Assembly (NCBI RefSeq): GCF_037055355.1 | Contig: NZ_CP146350.1 | Coordinates: forward strand, 3,247,001-3,311,000 | Direction: 5' to 3' | Source of the DNA: Streptomyces sp. DG1A-41 | GTDB lineage: Bacteria; Actinomycetota; Actinomycetes; Streptomycetales; Streptomycetaceae | DNA: 64,000 nt | Part shown: piece after piece, positions 36,200 through 45,845 of the stretch | Numbering within the stretch: the first letter of the stretch is position 1 | Layout: every line of letters starts with the position of its first letter | Position numbers and translations under genes: made by a program | The notes under the pieces: model-generated | What the model was told of the DNA's origin: nothing | What the model saw: only the letters and a program-made list of their open reading frames with translations | Database searches by the model: none

Positions 36200-37054
36200 A
36201 TGACCACCGCCGTGGCCGCCCCGTTCCGTTTCTTCTCACTCCAGGTCGTGACGACGAGGCGGCTCGGTCCGTCCCTGGTCCGCGTCACCTTCGGCGGGCC
36301 CGATCTGCACGCCTTCCACTCCGACGGGCGTGACCAGTCGCTGTCGCTGTTCCTGCCTCACCCGGGGCAGCCCGAGCCGGTCGTCCCGCTCGAGCTCGGG
36401 GACGGCTGGTGGCAGGGCTGGCGTGAACTGCCGGACGGCGTACGGGCCGTGATGCGGTCGTACACGCTGCGGGCGCTGCGCCGCGACCCGGACGAGATCG
36501 ACATCGACTTCGCCCTGCACGGCATCGAGCCGGGCGCCTCGGTCCAGGCCGGCCCCGCCTCCCGCTGGGCCGCCCGGGCCGCCGCCGGAGACCGGGTCCT
36601 GCTGCTCGGCCCGGCCGTCGCCGACAACCGGGCGATCCGCTTCCGGCCGCCCGAGGACACCGACCTCGTGGTCGTCTGGGGCGACGAGACCGCCGTACCG
36701 GCCGCCTCGGCCATCGTCGAGTCGCTGCCGGCCGGCACCCGCGCCCGGATCTGGCTGGAGGTGCCGCACGCCGGGGACATCCAGGACCTGGCGACCGAGG
36801 CGGACGCCGAGATCACCTGGCTCGTGAGGGAGGAGAAGGGCCGCGAGGGCTCCTCCATGGCCCTCGACGCCCTCCGCGAGGCGCAACTGCCCCCCGCCGA
36901 GCGGCCGTACGTCTGGATCGCCGGCGAGTCCGGCTGTGTGAAGCGGCTGCGCCGGCACTTCGTGCGCGAGCGCGGCATCGACCGCCGCCGGGTGACGTTC
37001 GTCGGCTACTGGCGCCACGGCGTGAGCGAGGAGCAGTTGCGGACAGAGGGGTAA
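36200..37054 (+). CDS. desF: Siderophore-interacting protein DesF (ferric-siderophore reductase)
   Basis: A 284-residue flavin reductase of the SIP/ViuB family: N-terminal FAD-binding barrel (LVRVTFGGPDLHAF, VMRSYTLRALRRD, IDIDFALHG) and C-terminal NAD(P)H domain (VVWGDETAVPAASAIVE, YVWIAGESGCVKRLRRH). It reduces Fe(III) in imported siderophores to release iron. It follows desE by 140 bases and precedes desA, whose iron box starts 99 bases after this stop. Confidence 0.9.
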   Translation: MTTAVAAPFRFFSLQVVTTRRLGPSLVRVTFGGPDLHAFHSDGRDQSLSLFLPHPGQPEPVVPLELGDGWWQGWRELPDGVRAVMRSYTLRALRRDPDEIDIDFALHGIEPGASVQAGPASRWAARAAAGDRVLLLGPAVADNRAIRFRPPEDTDLVVVWGDETAVPAASAIVESLPAGTRARIWLEVPHAGDIQDLATEADAEITWLVREEKGREGSSMALDALREAQLPPAERPYVWIAGESGCVKRLRRHFVRERGIDRRRVTFVGYWRHGVSEEQLRTEG

Positions 37055-37153
37055 CGCCGCGGCCCACACGCCCTCCAGCCTCCAGCCCTCCCCCGCACCC
37101 ACGTGACCCAAGTGACCACAGTCACGGCAGGGCCATGTTCCGCGGAAAGCAAC

Positions 37154-37172
37154 TCAGGTTAGGCTTACCTAA
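37154..37172. promoter_or_regulatory. Iron box before desA
   Basis: TCAGGTTAGGCTTACCTAA matches the iron-box consensus at 16 of 19 positions and lies 65 bases before the desA ATG. Fe-dependent repression of desABCD is the expected effect. Confidence 0.87.
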
Positions 37173-37236
37173 GTTGAACCCGCGGTTCAGCCCGCCCCTG
37201 TCCCGCACCGGACTGTCCCCACCGGAGGACCCCCAC

Positions 37237-38679
37237 ATGCGCTCGCACCTGCTCAACGACACCACGGCGGAGCAGTACCGCCGCTCCGTGACCGACGGAG
37301 TCGAGCGGGTGGCCGCCAAACTCGCCACCACCGAACGGCCGTTCACCGGCGTCACCGTCGACGCCCTCGCTCCCGCCATCGACGCGATCGACCTCGACAA
37401 GCCGCTGCACGACACCGCTGCGGTGCTCGACGAACTGGAGGACGTCTACCTCCGGGACGCGATCTACTTCCACCACCCCCGCTACCTGGCCCACCTCAAC
37501 TGCCCGGTCGTCATCCCCGCCGTGCTCGGCGAGGCCGTCCTGTCCGCCGTGAACTCCTCCCTGGACACCTGGGACCAGTCGGCCGGCGGCACCCTCATCG
37601 AGCGCAAACTGATCGACTGGACGACCGAGCGCATCGGCCTCGGCCCCGCCGCCGACGGTGTGTTCACCTCCGGCGGCACCCAGTCCAACCTCCAGGCGCT
37701 GCTGCTGGCCCGGGAGGAGGCCAAGACCGACACCCTCGCCAAACTGCGGATCTTCGCCTCCGAGGTCAGCCACTTCAGCGTGAAGAAGTCCGCGAAACTG
37801 CTCGGGCTCGGCCAGGACTCCGTGGTCTCCGTACCCGTCGACCACGACAAGCGCATGCAGACCGTCGCCCTCGCCCGCGAGCTGGAGCGCTGCAAGCAGG
37901 ACGGCCTCGTCCCCATGGCCGTCGTCGCCACCGCCGGCACCACCGACTTCGGCTCCATCGACCCACTGCCCGAGATCGCCGAGCTGTGCGAGCAGTTCGG
38001 CACCTGGATGCACGTCGACGCCGCCTACGGCTGCGGCCTGCTGGCCTCCCTGAAGCACCGGGACCGGCTGACCGGGATCGAGCGTGCCGACTCCGTCACG
38101 GTGGATTACCACAAGTCCTTCTTCCAGCCGGTGAGTTCGTCCGCCGTGCTGGTCCGCGACGCGGCCACGCTCCGGCACGCCACCTACCACGCCGAGTACC
38201 TGAACCCGCGCCGCATGGTGCAGGAACGTATCCCCAACCAGGTGGACAAGTCTCTCCAGACGACCCGCCGCTTCGACGCCCTCAAGCTGTGGATGACCCT
38301 CAGGACCATGGGCGCGGACGGCATCGGGCAGCTCTTCGACGAGGTGTGCGAGCTGGCCCAGAAGGGCTGGAAACTGCTCGCCGCCGACCCGCGCTTCGAC
38401 GTCGTCGTGGAGCCGAGCCTGTCCACCCTCGTCTTCCGCTACATCCCGGCGTCCGTCACCGACCCCGCCGAGATCGACCGCGCCAACCTCTACGCCCGCA
38501 AGGCCCTGTTCGCCTCCGGTGCCGCCATCGTCGCGGGCACCAAGGTCGGCGCCCGCCACTACCTGAAGTTCACCTTGCTCAACCCCGAGACGCAGGCGTC
38601 CGACATCGCCGCCGTCCTCGATCTGATCGCCGGCCACGCCGAGCAGTACCTGGGAGAGTCCCTTGACCGCGCGTCCTGA
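37237..38679 (+). CDS. desA: Lysine decarboxylase DesA (PLP-dependent)
   Basis: A 480-residue group II amino acid decarboxylase that makes cadaverine for desferrioxamine. HVDAAYGCG supplies the PLP-pyridine Asp and [10 protein letters not shown] the Schiff-base Lys 293. The ATG at 37237 has GGAGG upstream; an in-frame start at 37135 would overlap the iron box. Its last 17 bases overlap desB. Confidence 0.93.
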   Translation: MRSHLLNDTTAEQYRRSVTDGVERVAAKLATTERPFTGVTVDALAPAIDAIDLDKPLHDTAAVLDELEDVYLRDAIYFHHPRYLAHLNCPVVIPAVLGEAVLSAVNSSLDTWDQSAGGTLIERKLIDWTTERIGLGPAADGVFTSGGTQSNLQALLLAREEAKTDTLAKLRIFASEVSHFSVKKSAKLLGLGQDSVVSVPVDHDKRMQTVALARELERCKQDGLVPMAVVATAGTTDFGSIDPLPEIAELCEQFGTWMHVDAAYGCGLLASLKHRDRLTGIERADSVTVDYHKSFFQPVSSSAVLVRDAATLRHATYHAEYLNPRRMVQERIPNQVDKSLQTTRRFDALKLWMTLRTMGADGIGQLFDEVCELAQKGWKLLAADPRFDVVVEPSLSTLVFRYIPASVTDPAEIDRANLYARKALFASGAAIVAGTKVGARHYLKFTLLNPETQASDIAAVLDLIAGHAEQYLGESLDRAS

Positions 38680-39949
38680 AAACCCGTCCCCTCTTCCTGC
38701 GACTCATGATTTCGTGGGCATCGGGCTCGGCCCCTTCAACCTCGGCCTGGCCTGCCTCACCGAACCGATCGACGAACTCGACGGCGTCTTCCTGGAGTCG
38801 AAGCCCGACTTCGAGTGGCACGCGGGAATGTTCCTCGACGGCGCCCACCTCCAGACCCCGTTCATGTCGGACCTGGTCACCCTCGCCGACCCGACGTCCC
38901 CGTACTCGTTCCTCAACTATCTGAAGGAGAAGGGCCGGCTGTACTCGTTCTACATCCGCGAGAACTTCTACCCGCTGCGCGTCGAGTACGACGACTACTG
39001 CCGCTGGGCCGCGAACAGACTGAGCAGCATCCGCTTCGACACGACGGTGACGGAGGTGACGTACGAGGACGACGTCTACGTCGTGAAGACCACCGCCGGT
39101 GACACCTACCGTGCCCGTCACCTCGTCCTCGGCACCGGCACCCCGCCCCACATCCCCGAGGCCTGCGAGAACCTGGGCGGCGACTTCATCCACAACTCCC
39201 GCTACCTGAGCCACAAGGCGGAGCTTCAGAAGAAGGACTCGATCACGCTGGTCGGCTCGGGCCAGTCGGCCGCCGAGATCTACTACGACCTGCTCAGCGA
39301 GATCGACGTCCACGGCTACCGGCTGAACTGGGTCACCCGCTCCCCGCGCTTCTTCCCGCTTGAGTACACCAAGCTCACGCTGGAGATGACGTCGCCGGAG
39401 TACGTCGACTACTTCCACGAGCTGCCCGAGGCCACCCGCTACCGCCTCACGGCCGAGCAGAAGGGCCTGTTCAAGGGCATCGACGGCGACCTGATCAACG
39501 AGATCTTCGACCTGCTCTACCAGAAGAACCTCGGCGGTCCGGTGCCCACGCGCCTGCTCACCAACTCCTCCCTGACCAACGCGGCGTACGAGAACGGCAC
39601 GTACACGCTCGGCTTCCGCCAGGAGGAGCAGGACAAGGACTTCGAGCTGACCTCCGAGGGCCTGGTCCTGGCCACCGGCTACAAGTACGCCGAGCCGGAG
39701 TTCCTGGGGCCCGTGCGGGACCGCCTGGTCTACGACTCCCGGGGCAACTTCGACGTCGCCCGCAACTACGCCATCGACGTCACCGGCCGGGGCATCTTCC
39801 TCCAGAACGCCGGCGTCCACACCCACAGCATCACCAGCCCCGACCTGGGCATGGGCCCGTACCGGAACGCGTACATCATCCGCGAGCTGCTCGGCACCGA
39901 GTACTACCCGGTCGAGAAGACGATCGCGTTCCAGGAGTTCGCCGTATGA
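38663..39949 (+). CDS. desB: Cadaverine N-monooxygenase DesB
   Basis: A 428-residue FAD/NADPH N-hydroxylase of the IucD/SidA family. FAD motif [14 protein letters not shown] near residue 19, NADPH motif [15 protein letters not shown], and the late LATGYKY. It hydroxylates cadaverine at one amine. The start used is a TTG at 38663 that overlaps the end of desA and has GGGAGAG upstream; no ATG/GTG occurs before the FAD motif. The rare start may set a lower level than desA. Confidence 0.92.
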   Translation: MTARPENPSPLPATHDFVGIGLGPFNLGLACLTEPIDELDGVFLESKPDFEWHAGMFLDGAHLQTPFMSDLVTLADPTSPYSFLNYLKEKGRLYSFYIRENFYPLRVEYDDYCRWAANRLSSIRFDTTVTEVTYEDDVYVVKTTAGDTYRARHLVLGTGTPPHIPEACENLGGDFIHNSRYLSHKAELQKKDSITLVGSGQSAAEIYYDLLSEIDVHGYRLNWVTRSPRFFPLEYTKLTLEMTSPEYVDYFHELPEATRYRLTAEQKGLFKGIDGDLINEIFDLLYQKNLGGPVPTRLLTNSSLTNAAYENGTYTLGFRQEEQDKDFELTSEGLVLATGYKYAEPEFLGPVRDRLVYDSRGNFDVARNYAIDVTGRGIFLQNAGVHTHSITSPDLGMGPYRNAYIIRELLGTEYYPVEKTIAFQEFAV

Positions 39950-40509
39950 GCACCACCGGCATCGGTACGTTCGCCATCCGCCCGCTCGACCCCCTGAAGG
40001 ACGCCGAGCTGCTGCACTCCTGGGTCACCCACCCCAAGGCGGCCTACTGGATGATGCAGGACGCCACGCTCCCGGACGTCGAGCGCGAGTACATGCGCAT
40101 CGCGGCGCACGAGCACCACCACGCCTACCTCGGCCTGCACGAGGGCCGGCCGGCGTTCCTGATGGAGAAGTACGACCCCCGGTACGTCGAGCTGACCGGG
40201 CTGTACGACCCCGAGCCCGGCGACGTCGGCATGCACTTCCTGGTCGCGCCGACCGACCGGCCGATCCACGGCTTCACCCGGGCCGTCATCACCGCCGTGA
40301 TGGACGAGCTGTTCGCCGACCCGCGCACCCGGCGGGTCGTCGTGGAACCCGACGTGAGCAACAAGGCCGTGCACGCGCTGAACGAGGCCGTCGGCTTTGT
40401 GCCCGTCCGTGAGATCGACAAGCCGGAGAAGCGCGCGCTGCTGAGCTTCTGCACGCGCGAACGCTTCATTGAAAGGCACAGCCTGGCCGCCCGAGGAGGA
40501 GCCGTATGA
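39946..40509 (+). CDS. desC: Hydroxycadaverine acyltransferase DesC
   Basis: A 187-residue GNAT-fold acyltransferase of the IucB/rhizobactin type ([60 protein letters not shown]). It adds succinyl or acetyl groups to N-hydroxycadaverine. ATGA overlaps join it to desB and desD. Confidence 0.92.
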   Translation: MSTTGIGTFAIRPLDPLKDAELLHSWVTHPKAAYWMMQDATLPDVEREYMRIAAHEHHHAYLGLHEGRPAFLMEKYDPRYVELTGLYDPEPGDVGMHFLVAPTDRPIHGFTRAVITAVMDELFADPRTRRVVVEPDVSNKAVHALNEAVGFVPVREIDKPEKRALLSFCTRERFIERHSLAARGGAV

Positions 40510-42278
40510 CCCTGTCCGACGCCGTAGCGCATCTGTCCCCCCACCGCTGGGCGCGGGCCAACCGCCTCCTGATCCGCAAGGCACTCGCCGAGTTCGCGCA
40601 CGAGCGGCTCATCACGCCGGAGGCCACCGGCGACGGCACCTACGTCGTCCGCAGCGACGACGGCCTGACCCGGTACACCTTCACGGCCACGCTCCGCGCC
40701 CTCGACCACTGGCAGGTCGACGCCGACTCGATCACCCGCCACCGTGACGGCGCCGAACTGCCGCTCGCCGCCCTGGACTTCTTCATCGAGACGCAGAAGT
40801 CCCTGGGGCTGAGCGACGACATCCTGCCCGTCTACCTGGAGGAGATCTCCTCCACCCTCTCGGGCACCTGCTACAAGCTCACCAAGCCGAAGACGACGGC
40901 CGCCGAGCTGGCGCGCGGTGACTTCCAGACCATCGAGACCTCGATGACCGAGGGCCACCCCTGCTTCGTGGCCAACAACGGCCGGCTCGGCTTCGGCATC
41001 CACGAGTACCTGTCGTACGCGCCGGAGACGGCGAGCCCGGTCCGGCTCGTCTGGCTCGCGGCACACCGCTCGCGGGCCGCGTTCACGGCCGGTGCCGGCA
41101 TCGAGTACGAGTCGTTCCTGCGCGAGGAGCTGGGTGAGGAGACCGTCGAGCGCTTCCATGGCGTCCTGCGGAACCGGGACCTGGACCCGGCCGACTACCT
41201 CCTCATCCCCGTCCACCCCTGGCAGTGGTGGAACAAGCTCACCGTCACCTTCGCCGCCGAGGTCGCCCGGGGGTACCTGGTGTGCCTGGGCGAGGGCGAC
41301 GACGAGTACCTGGCCCAGCAGTCCATCCGGACGTTCTTCAACCGGTCCAGCCCCGAGAAGCACTACGTGAAGACGGCCCTGTCCGTCATCAACATGGGCT
41401 TCATGCGCGGGCTGTCGGCCGCCTACATGGAGGCCACCCCGGCCATCAACGACTGGCTGGCCCAGCTGATCGAGAACGACCCGGTGCTGAAGTCCACGGG
41501 CCTGTCGATCATCCGGGAGCGGGCGGCGGTCGGCTACCGGCATCTGGAGTACGAGCAGGCGACGGACCGCTACTCGCCGTACCGCAAGATGCTCGCCGCG
41601 CTGTGGCGGGAGAGCCCGGTGCCGTCGCTGAAGGACGGCGAGTCCCTGGCCACCATGGCGTCCCTGGTCCATGTCGACCACCAGGGGGCGTCGGTCGCGG
41701 GCGCGCTGATCGAGCAGTCGGGCCTCGCCCCGAGGGAGTGGCTGCGCCACTACCTCCGCGCGTACTTCACCCCCCTCCTCCACAGCTTCTACGCCTACGA
41801 CCTCGTCTTCATGCCGCACGGCGAGAACGTCATCCTCGTGCTGAAGGACGGCGTCGTGCAGCGCGCGATCTACAAGGACATCGCCGAGGAGATCGCCGTC
41901 ATGGACCCGGAGGCGGTGCTGCCGCCGACGGTGGAGCGGCTGCGCGTGGAGGTCCCTGAGGACAAGAAACTCCTGTCGATCTTCACGGACGTCTTCGACT
42001 GCTTCTTCCGCTTCCTCGCGGCGAACCTCGCCTGTGAGGGCGTCCTGGAGGAGGACGACTTCTGGCGCACGGTCGCGGAGGTCACGCGCGAGTACCAGGA
42101 GTCGATGCCCTCACTCGCCGACAAGTTCGAGCGGTACGACATGTTCGCCCCCGAGTTCGCGCTCTCCTGCCTCAACCGCCTCCAACTGCGCAACAACGAA
42201 CAGATGGTCGACCTGTCGGACCCGTCCGGCGCCCTCCAGCTGGTCGGCACCCTGAAGAACCCCATCGCGGAGTTCTGA
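40506..42278 (+). CDS. desD: NRPS-independent siderophore synthetase DesD
   Basis: A 590-residue IucA/IucC-family synthetase that oligomerises and cyclises N-hydroxy-N-succinylcadaverine into desferrioxamines using ATP. Conserved blocks seen: EGHPCFVANNGRLGFG, LLIPVHPWQWWNKL, NRSSPEKHYVKTALSVINMG, and MPHGENVILVLKDG. It begins in ATGA overlap with desC and is followed by a clear terminator. Confidence 0.94.
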   Translation: MTLSDAVAHLSPHRWARANRLLIRKALAEFAHERLITPEATGDGTYVVRSDDGLTRYTFTATLRALDHWQVDADSITRHRDGAELPLAALDFFIETQKSLGLSDDILPVYLEEISSTLSGTCYKLTKPKTTAAELARGDFQTIETSMTEGHPCFVANNGRLGFGIHEYLSYAPETASPVRLVWLAAHRSRAAFTAGAGIEYESFLREELGEETVERFHGVLRNRDLDPADYLLIPVHPWQWWNKLTVTFAAEVARGYLVCLGEGDDEYLAQQSIRTFFNRSSPEKHYVKTALSVINMGFMRGLSAAYMEATPAINDWLAQLIENDPVLKSTGLSIIRERAAVGYRHLEYEQATDRYSPYRKMLAALWRESPVPSLKDGESLATMASLVHVDHQGASVAGALIEQSGLAPREWLRHYLRAYFTPLLHSFYAYDLVFMPHGENVILVLKDGVVQRAIYKDIAEEIAVMDPEAVLPPTVERLRVEVPEDKKLLSIFTDVFDCFFRFLAANLACEGVLEEDDFWRTVAEVTREYQESMPSLADKFERYDMFAPEFALSCLNRLQLRNNEQMVDLSDPSGALQLVGTLKNPIAEF

Positions 42279-42288
42279 CCCACAGACA

Positions 42289-42335
42289 GACGGGCACCCC
42301 GGAGTACGGTCCTTCGGGGTGCCCGTCCTTGTTCT
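42289..42335 (+). terminator. Terminator of desABCD
   Basis: GACGGGCACCCCG (42289-42301) pairs with CGGGGTGCCCGTC (42315-42327) over a 13-base loop, followed by CTTGTTCTTT. It lies 10 bases after the desD stop. Confidence 0.85.
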
Positions 42336-42338
42336 TTC

Positions 42339-42406
42339 AGGGGCGCGGGGCTGTGTCGAGATGCGGCTCCGCCGCGTGGGCGCGACCAGCCCCCACGCAC
42401 CCGCAG
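42339..42406 (+). repeat. Dispersed intergenic repeat, copy 2
   Basis: Starts AGGGGCGCGGGGC and ends CCCCCACGCACCCGCAG, with a GCGGCTCCGCCGC dyad in the middle. It is inserted between the des terminator and the end of the GH20 gene. Related copies are at 36086 (inverted) and 47676 (short form). Confidence 0.75.
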
Positions 42407-42411
42407 ACGAA

Positions 42412-44016
42412 TCACCGACCGGCGGAACCCCACGGCACCTCCGGCGACCGATACCACTCGATCCCCAGGGCGTTCCACCGCTCAGCCTGCGCAGCAAGCC
42501 GCACCTTGTACCGCTCCCAGTCGTGCGTGCCCGCCGCCGACCACCCCAGCTCGGCCACACCCGGCAGCCGCGGAAACGCCATGTACTCGATGTGCCCGGA
42601 GTTCTCGATGGTCTCCGTCCACAACGGCGCCTCGACCCCCCGCACGGCCCCGGCCGGCACTCCGGGCAGATACGCCCCCGGATCCCAGTCGTACGACCGC
42701 CGTACCTCGGCGTAGCCCGCCCAGGACAGGCCCAGCGGCGTGTCCTTCGTGTACTTCATGTCGAGGTACACGCGGTCGGCCGGAGACAGAATCAGCCCCG
42801 TCCCGCTCTGCGCGGCCTTCACGACCCGCGCCTTCTCCTCGGCACTGGTGCTGTCCAGACCCCAGTACTGGGCGAGAGCCCCCTTCGCGGGAGTCGCCCC
42901 GGTCAGCTGGTGCCAGCCGACCACCGTCTTGCCGTACTTCGCGACGACCGGCTGCACCCGGTCCATGAACTTCACGTAGTCCTCGTGGCTGGTGGAGTGC
43001 GCCTCGTCGCCCCCGATGTGGAGGTACGTGCCCGGGGTGAGCGCGGCGAGCTCCCGGACCACGTCGTCCACGAAGTCGTACGTGATCTCCTTGCCGACGC
43101 ACAGCGAGCTGAAGCCGACGTCGGTGCCGGTGTACAGCGGGGGTGCCACGCCGTCGCAGTTCAGGTCGGCGTAGGCGGCGAGTGCGGCGTTGGTGTGGCC
43201 GGGCATGTCCACCTCGGGGACGACCTCCAGATAGCGGGAGGCGGCGTACCGCACGATCTCCTTGTACTGGGCCTTGGTGTAGTAGCCGCCGGGGCCGCCG
43301 CCGACCTCGGTGGAGCCGCCGTGGGTCGCCAGGCGCGGCCAGGAGTCGACGGCTATGCGCCAGCCCTGGTCGTCGCTGAGGTGCAGATGCAGCTTGTTGA
43401 TCTTGTAGAGGGCGAGCTGGTCGATGTAGCGCTTGACCTGGCCGACGGTGAAGAAGTGCCGGGAGACATCGAGCATGGCGCCGCGCCAGCCGTAGCGCGG
43501 GCTGTCCTCGATGGTGCCGCCGGCGACCAGCCAGGGGCCGGGCTGGACGGTGTCCTTCTCGACGTCCGCGGGGAGGAGCTGGCGCAGGGTCTGGACGCCG
43601 TGGAAGAGACCGGCGGCCTCCGCCGCGGTGAGGGTGACGCCCTTGCGGCCGCTGTCGAGGCGGTATCCCTCGGCACCGAAGGGCCCCTTGGCGAGGCGCA
43701 GTCGGATGCCCCCGTCGCCGTGGGCGGTGACGGGGAGGCTGTAGCCGGTCGAGGGCCTCAGGACGGCCGCGAGGTACTCGGCGACGCGCCGCGCCTCCCG
43801 CGAGCCGTCGACGTGGATGTGCGTGCCGCGGGTGATGCGGTAGGGGGAGCCGCTCGGGGCGACCGAAGCAGGCGCGGGGACCACGCGGTCGAGCGGGGTG
43901 GGCGATGCCGTCTGTGCCGGGGTGGCCCCTGTCATGGAGACACCCATCGCGACCAGCAGCAGGGAACCGAGAAGGCGAAGCGTTCTGTGGTGATCTCTGA
44001 CACGGCCATCTCTCAC
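42412..44016 (-). CDS. Secreted GH20 beta-N-acetylhexosaminidase
   Basis: A 534-residue exported enzyme that removes terminal GlcNAc from chito-oligosaccharides. Small N-terminal GH20b domain, then the TIM barrel with the catalytic pair Asp 337-Glu 338 (HIGGDEAHS) and RGAMLDVSRHFF, LHLSDDQGWRI. The GTG at 44016 has GGAAGGGACGG upstream and gives a signal segment LRLLGSLLLVAMGVSMTGATPA; longer starts add a charged, signal-incompatible tail. Nearby glmS suits amino-sugar metabolism, although the two genes are not an operon. Confidence 0.88.
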   Translation of the reverse strand: MRDGRVRDHHRTLRLLGSLLLVAMGVSMTGATPAQTASPTPLDRVVPAPASVAPSGSPYRITRGTHIHVDGSREARRVAEYLAAVLRPSTGYSLPVTAHGDGGIRLRLAKGPFGAEGYRLDSGRKGVTLTAAEAAGLFHGVQTLRQLLPADVEKDTVQPGPWLVAGGTIEDSPRYGWRGAMLDVSRHFFTVGQVKRYIDQLALYKINKLHLHLSDDQGWRIAVDSWPRLATHGGSTEVGGGPGGYYTKAQYKEIVRYAASRYLEVVPEVDMPGHTNAALAAYADLNCDGVAPPLYTGTDVGFSSLCVGKEITYDFVDDVVRELAALTPGTYLHIGGDEAHSTSHEDYVKFMDRVQPVVAKYGKTVVGWHQLTGATPAKGALAQYWGLDSTSAEEKARVVKAAQSGTGLILSPADRVYLDMKYTKDTPLGLSWAGYAEVRRSYDWDPGAYLPGVPAGAVRGVEAPLWTETIENSGHIEYMAFPRLPGVAELGWSAAGTHDWERYKVRLAAQAERWNALGIEWYRSPEVPWGSAGR

Positions 44017-44096
44017 AAACCCGTCCCTTCCATGAGCCGTTGAGCTCCAAGAGGTCTGGACCACTCTCTCGTGAGACGGGTGGAACAATCCACCCC

Positions 44097-44981
44097 ATGG
44101 CGGAAATAATCCAGACGGACGGCACGTGGGCCTTCGACGGCGACGCCCTGCGGCTGACCCCGGGGCGGGACAAGAACATCAGCCTGTTGCGCAAGGAGTT
44201 GGGCGAACTGATCGTCCCGCTGGGGGCGTTGGCCGGGATCTCCTTCGAGCAGGGCAAGAAGACGGGACGGCTCAGGCTCCGACTGCGCGACGGCGCCGAC
44301 CCCCTGCTGCACGCCACGGGCGGCCGGCTCACCGAGCCCCACGACCCGTACCAGCTGATCGTGGAGTCCGAGCGCTACGGAGTCGCCGAATACCTCGTGG
44401 ACGAGGTCCGGCGCGCCCTGCTCCTGGACCAGGTCCCCGCCGACCCGGTCGACGCGTACCTGCTGCCGGGCCCCTCCGTCCCCCTGTCGGTCTCCGCCGG
44501 GGACGGCACCGCCGGCTTCGACGGCGAGCGCATCCGCCTGGAGTGGAACTGGAAAACGGAGGACGCCAAGGCCGCCGCCGGTGCCCGCACGCTCGCGCTC
44601 ACCGACATCACGGGCGTGGAGTGGCAGCCTGCGGCCGGCCTGGAGAACGGCTACCTCCGCTTCACCGTGCGGAACGCGCCCACCAAGGCCCCGCCCAAGT
44701 ACGACCCCAACGCCGTGGAGCTGTGGGGCTTCAAGAAGGACCCGCTGATGGCGCTGGTCGCGGCGGCGGTCCAGGCCAGGCTTACGCACCCGGCCCGGGC
44801 AGCCGCCGGCGACCTGGCGGACGCGCGACCGGAACCGCCTTCTCCTCCGGTCGCGTCCGCCGAGGACGACCACGACGCCCTGCTGCGCCGCCTGCGCGAG
44901 CTCGGTGAGCTGCACCGCACGGGCGTACTGACGGACGACGAGTTCGCGCTGGCCAAGCAGGCGATCCTGAAACGGATGTGA
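44097..44981 (+). CDS. DUF4429 protein with C-terminal SHOCT domain
   Basis: A 294-residue protein: two DUF4429 repeats (GTWAFDGDALRLTPGRDKNI at 8-27 and GTAGFDGERIRLEWNW around 138-153), an acidic linker, and a SHOCT motif at the end (LLRRLRELGELHRTGVLTDDEFALAKQAIL). Related to PH-like domains of unknown role. A perfect hairpin, GGGTGGA-ACAA-TCCACCC (44078-44095), ends 1 base before the ATG and replaces the usual ribosome site, so translation may be leaderless or structure-controlled. Divergent from the GH20 gene. Confidence 0.8.
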   Translation: MAEIIQTDGTWAFDGDALRLTPGRDKNISLLRKELGELIVPLGALAGISFEQGKKTGRLRLRLRDGADPLLHATGGRLTEPHDPYQLIVESERYGVAEYLVDEVRRALLLDQVPADPVDAYLLPGPSVPLSVSAGDGTAGFDGERIRLEWNWKTEDAKAAAGARTLALTDITGVEWQPAAGLENGYLRFTVRNAPTKAPPKYDPNAVELWGFKKDPLMALVAAAVQARLTHPARAAAGDLADARPEPPSPPVASAEDDHDALLRRLRELGELHRTGVLTDDEFALAKQAILKRM

Positions 44982-44994
44982 CACCCTCGGGGCG

Positions 44995-45476
44995 CTACTT
45001 CGCCCGGCGCGCCACCGTGAAGCGGTCCACCTGGTCACCGGTCTCGGCGATGCCGCGCACCTTGAGCGTGACCAGGTGCCCCTTCGGCGCGGGGCTGACG
45101 TCCACGCGCGGGAAGGAGTAGTCGGGGTATCGCACCCGGGACCAGGTGACGGTCTCGTTCTGCTTGCCGTCCTTGATGACGTCGGTGCGCTCGTACTGGT
45201 GGTTGTGGCCGTTGACGACCAGGTCCACGGCGTACCTTTCGAACAGCGGCACCCCACTCCCGCCGGACGCCGCCCTCGGAGGCGTGGGCGGTGGAGGTGC
45301 AGTAGGCGCGGTGGTGGAATCCTGGCGCGCAGGTACTCGTGCTGCTCGGCCGTGCTCATGCGCTCGGCGAGCCGCTCGGGTACGCCCATACGGGAGTGTC
45401 CATTGCGTCCAAAAATCGACGCCTCGGGCAACGAGATACCGGCTGCCCGGTCGACGCCTCGCGAACAAGCGCTCAT
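44995..45476 (-). pseudogene. Metallophosphoesterase gene with most of its body deleted
   Basis: The C-terminal 75 codons are a good calcineurin-like phosphoesterase end (PLFERYAVDLVVNGHNHQYE, then VDVSPAPKGHLVTLKVRG), holding the late GHNH metal motif. Upstream in a different frame is an N-terminal piece (RMGVPERLAERMSTAEQHEY). The two are joined by a Pro/Thr/Ala-rich junction near 45290-45330, and the catalytic core with the first metal motifs is absent. Full proteins of this type are several hundred residues. The remaining gene cannot be active. Confidence 0.7.
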
Positions 45477-45574
45477 GACAGGTTCAACGTTCCCCCAACG
45501 GATTCCAGCAGCCGTCTGCCCGAAACCGGGCAGAATTCTTGCGAAAGTACCGCCAGTGCCCCAGGATCTACCGG

Positions 45575-45832
45575 GTGCACGACGAACTCGTTGATCATCT
45601 GACGCGGTCCACCCCCCTCAACCGGGGCGAGGCACTGCGCGTGATCCAGGACGTGCTCGCCTACTTCGACGAGACGACCGAGGAGTACGTCCGTCGCCGC
45701 CACCGCGAGCTCCAGGCCCAGGGCCTGGTGAACGCGGCGATCTTCGAGCGGATCGAGGCGGATCTCAAATATCGCGCGGTGGCACCGCCGGAGCTCTCGC
45801 TCCGGCAGCTGCGGCGCATCGTCTACGGCTGA
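45575..45832 (+). CDS. Small conserved hypothetical protein before glmS
   Basis: An 85-residue acidic/basic helical protein (VHDELVDHLTRSTPLNRGEALRVIQDVLAYFDETTEEYVRRRHRE). The GTG at 45575 has AGGAT upstream; the frame opens 12 codons earlier at a TTG. No domain is recognised. It ends 13 bases before the glmS ATG, so it is likely co-transcribed with glmS and may share control. Confidence 0.65.
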   Translation: MHDELVDHLTRSTPLNRGEALRVIQDVLAYFDETTEEYVRRRHRELQAQGLVNAAIFERIEADLKYRAVAPPELSLRQLRRIVYG

Positions 45833-45845
45833 GGAATACGTATAC

